Assembly (NCBI GenBank): GCA_020025195.1
Contig: JAHHSN010000009.1
Span: 1 to 50,547 of the forward strand
Origin: Angelakisella sp.
GTDB taxonomy: Bacteria; Bacillota; Clostridia; Oscillospirales; Ruminococcaceae
Direction of reading: 5' to 3'
Length of the DNA stretch: 50,547 bases
Below, piece by piece: positions 48,896 to 50,547 of this stretch. Positions within the stretch are counted from its first letter, which is position 1, and the number at the start of each line of letters is the position of its first letter. A model generated the notes under the pieces. The model was given only the letters and a program-made list of their open reading frames with translations. It searched no databases and had not been told where the DNA came from. Both the position numbers and the translations under genes were made by a program.

Positions 48896-49690
48896 ATGAA
48901 ACCATGGGAACTCATCGAAGAACAGCTGAAGGCCATGAAGGCCGGCAAGGACATGACCGTGGCGACCATCGTCTCGGCAGAGGGCAGCACCACCCGAACG
49001 AACGGCAAAATGCTGGTGTTTGAGGATGGCAGCATCTGCGGAACGGTGGGCGGCGGCGCGGTGGAGCGCCAGGTCATCGAGGATGCGAAGGAGATCCTCC
49101 AAACCGGACAGAACGCCGTCAAGATCTATGACTATAACATTCCTGCCGCGAACAAGGGACTTTCCTGCGGCGGAAAGCTCACCGTTTTTCTGGAGTGCGT
49201 CCGCAACGAACAACCCCAGCTCATCATGGTGGGCGGCGGGCATGTCGGCACCGCGCTGATGCGGGTGGCCCGGCTTTCCGGCTTCACGGTGACCCTGCTG
49301 GATACCCGGGACGAGACCCAGATCGGGGAGGGCATCTCGCTGGCGGACCGCTTTGTGCCGCTCACCGACTTTCGGGAGGGCGTCAGGGAGTTTCACGCCC
49401 CCAAGGGCGCCTTCTATGTGGTGGCGACCTTTGGACACACCGCGGACGGTGATGCGCTGGGCGGGGTGCTTTCCCACGCGCAGGACGCCGCCTATATCGG
49501 TATGATCGGCTCCCGCCGCAAGATCAAGGCGCTCTTTGAGCGGCTGGAGGGCGAGGGCTATTCGAGGGAGCTTCTGGATAAGGTCCATTCTCCCATTGGG
49601 CTGGACCTCGGAGGAGAAACCCCGGAGGAGATCGCCATTGCCATTTTGGCAGAGCTCCTCAAGGTGAAGAATTACGGCGACGACCGGTAA
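48896..49690 (+). CDS. XdhC/CoxI family molybdenum-hydroxylase maturation protein
   Basis: 264 aa. The N-terminal XdhC_CoxI domain has VATIVSAEGSTTRTNGKML then GGGAVERQVIEDAKE. The C-terminal Rossmann domain has IMVGGGHVGTALMRVARL and AYIGMIGSRRKI. XdhC binds molybdenum cofactor and helps add the sulfido ligand before insertion into xanthine dehydrogenase-type enzymes. No molybdoenzyme gene is in view, though one may lie elsewhere. AAAGGAGGATC precedes ATG 48896. Confidence 0.87.
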   Translation: MKPWELIEEQLKAMKAGKDMTVATIVSAEGSTTRTNGKMLVFEDGSICGTVGGGAVERQVIEDAKEILQTGQNAVKIYDYNIPAANKGLSCGGKLTVFLECVRNEQPQLIMVGGGHVGTALMRVARLSGFTVTLLDTRDETQIGEGISLADRFVPLTDFREGVREFHAPKGAFYVVATFGHTADGDALGGVLSHAQDAAYIGMIGSRRKIKALFERLEGEGYSRELLDKVHSPIGLDLGGETPEEIAIAILAELLKVKNYGDDR

Positions 49691-49700
49691 TTCGGGGAAA

Positions 49701-49750
49701 AATAAGCAGTCGGAGGCAAAGAGAGAAGCCCCCGACTGCTTATTTCTTTT
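49701..49750. terminator. Bidirectional terminator after xdhC
   Basis: AATAAGCAGTCGG (49701-49713) pairs with CCGACTGCTTATT (49732-49744) with A and T tracts on both sides. It could also stop bioY read-through on minus. Confidence 0.85.
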
Positions 49751-49872
49751 GTGCCGCTTTAGAGGAAAGGACCATCGGCTTCGCCGCTAAAAAAGAAGCG
49801 CGGCTCCTGTCCCCCCCGTGGGGAGGCGGAAACTGCGCCTCTCGGAATGATAGCTTTTCCGCTCTGAAAGGC

Positions 49873-50460
49873 TTAGGCGGAAGCTTCGGCTTTTGCCGCC
49901 GGGACGGTCTTCAGGTAGCCTGCCTTACAGAGTCGATCCCGTACCGGCTTTCCGATTAGGACGGCAAGCACGATCTTGAGGGCATCCCCCAAAAGGAACG
50001 GAACCACGCACACGGTGAGCGCATAGAGAAGCTCGCATTTCATCATCACCACAAACCAAACCGTCCCGATGGCATACAACACTGCCGTACCAAGCACCAT
50101 GCCGAGAACGGAGGGGAGCAGCCGGTTCCCTGAACGCTCAATGATGAGCCCGCAGAGAAACGCCATAGGGAGATAGCCGATGAGATAGCCGCCGGTGGGA
50201 CCGACGATTTTGGCAACGCCGCCCGCATAGCCGGAAAAGACCGGCAAGCCCACCGCCCCGAGCACAAGGTAGATGAGACAGCTGAGCGTTCCCAGTCGGC
50301 TGCCGAGGAGATATGAGCCGAGATAAATGATGAGGGTCGCCAAAGTGATAGGCACGGGCCCGATGGGGAGCGAGAGAGGGCTAAGGATGCAGAGCAGCGC
50401 CGCGACGAGCGCGGTGACCGCCATTTGATAGGTTGAGAGTTTTTTCTTGGTCATAGTCAT
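49873..50460 (-). CDS. bioY: Biotin transporter BioY
   Basis: A 195-aa membrane protein with six helices, the S component of an ECF-type vitamin transporter. Signatures: PIGPVPITLATLIIYL, GLPVFSGYAGG, and GPTGGYLIGYLPMAFL, the BioY biotin-site motif. It captures biotin and needs the shared EcfAT module. The start at ATG 50460 (MTMTKKK) follows AAGGTG at minus positions 50466-50471; longer in-frame starts run into the operator. Expression is predicted to be biotin-repressed. Confidence 0.93.
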   Translation of the reverse strand: MTMTKKKLSTYQMAVTALVAALLCILSPLSLPIGPVPITLATLIIYLGSYLLGSRLGTLSCLIYLVLGAVGLPVFSGYAGGVAKIVGPTGGYLIGYLPMAFLCGLIIERSGNRLLPSVLGMVLGTAVLYAIGTVWFVVMMKCELLYALTVCVVPFLLGDALKIVLAVLIGKPVRDRLCKAGYLKTVPAAKAEASA

Positions 50461-50482
50461 TTCTTTCACCTTCCTGAGGATG

Positions 50483-50511
50483 ATTATAACCGCTCGGTGC
50501 CTAATTGTCAA
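50483..50511 (-). promoter_or_regulatory. Perfect-consensus promoter of bioY
   Basis: On the minus strand: TTGACA (50511-50506), a 17-bp spacer and TATAAT (50488-50483). The -35 lies inside the BirA-type operator half-site. Confidence 0.9.
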
Positions 50512-50542
50512 CCTATAAATATTATTTTGGTGACAATTAGGC
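50499..50542. promoter_or_regulatory. BirA-type biotin operator
   Basis: GCCTAATTGTC (50499-50509) and GACAATTAGGC (50532-50542) are perfect inverted repeats. The core TTGTCAACC, 15 bp, GGTGACAA fits the known BirA site TTGTAAACC-N15-GGTTTACAA, with one base missing in the distal arm. It covers the bioY -35, so biotin-loaded BirA should repress. Confidence 0.82.
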
Positions 50543-50547
50543 AAATC

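Noticed and set aside
1..50547. CRISPR arrays, prophage or toxin-antitoxin modules
   Set aside because: No regularly spaced repeats, phage structural or integrase genes, or paired small toxin/antitoxin genes were seen.

Overview
The window looks like a chromosome segment of a GC-rich anaerobic Bacillota, most likely a Clostridia member of the Oscillospiraceae/Ruminococcaceae type. The grounds are strong AGGAGG-type ribosome sites, many TTGACA/TATAAT promoters at 16-18 bp spacing, U-tailed terminators, an FlK-like thioesterase, radical SAM, DUF4358, DUF4179 and DIP1984 families, an SRP RNA-dnaX-ybaB-recR cluster and an smpB-ssrA pair. Most of the window is ordinary chromosome. All assignments were made by eye from motifs; no database search was run.

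Layout. 1-6.4 kb: end of an unknown gene, a topoisomerase IV operon (B subunit, CinA, A subunit), then secG. 6.5-13 kb: a lipoprotein, an iron alcohol dehydrogenase, tRNA-Thr, a D,D-carboxypeptidase with an altered KTG motif, an HD protein and a Na/Pi cotransporter. 13-19 kb: a CDF transporter, a TetR/radical SAM pair, an SGNH esterase, and a glycolipid-type pair (CrtO-like acyltransferase overlapping an MGDG-synthase-like glycosyltransferase). 19-25.7 kb: two divergent tiny cysteine-rich membrane proteins next to a ClpC-like ATPase lacking the middle domain, then thioesterase, Smr, DUF3810, asnA and a DUF4358 lipoprotein. 25.7-29.5 kb: SRP RNA, dnaX, ybaB, recR, smpB and tmRNA.

29.5-36.7 kb is the accessory stretch. 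Downstream of tmRNA lies AT-richer DNA with an orphan membrane-anchored protein, a decayed frame and an IS200/IS605 transposase remnant. Then come alanine dehydrogenase, a PTS IIC with an in-frame 30-bp duplication, a broken KdpE-like regulator, an amino-acid permease with no normal start codon, and a tRNA 3'-end-like scrap beside a DIP1984 gene.

37-50.5 kb: MerR with a DapB-like oxidoreductase behind a 19-bp-spacer promoter, a patatin, small secreted proteins, a MccF-like LD-carboxypeptidase, an ECF sigma with its DUF4179 anti-sigma and a candidate self-promoter, an M32 carboxypeptidase, an ADP-ribosylglycohydrolase fused to an SseB-like domain, a LysR/XdhC pair behind a GC-rich structured leader, and bioY with a nearly complete BirA operator.

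The best candidates for something undescribed are the paired cysteine-rich membrane proteins beside the M-domain-less ClpC, the ADP-ribosylglycohydrolase-SseB fusion, and the TetR/radical SAM pair. No CRISPR array, intact mobile element or prophage was seen.
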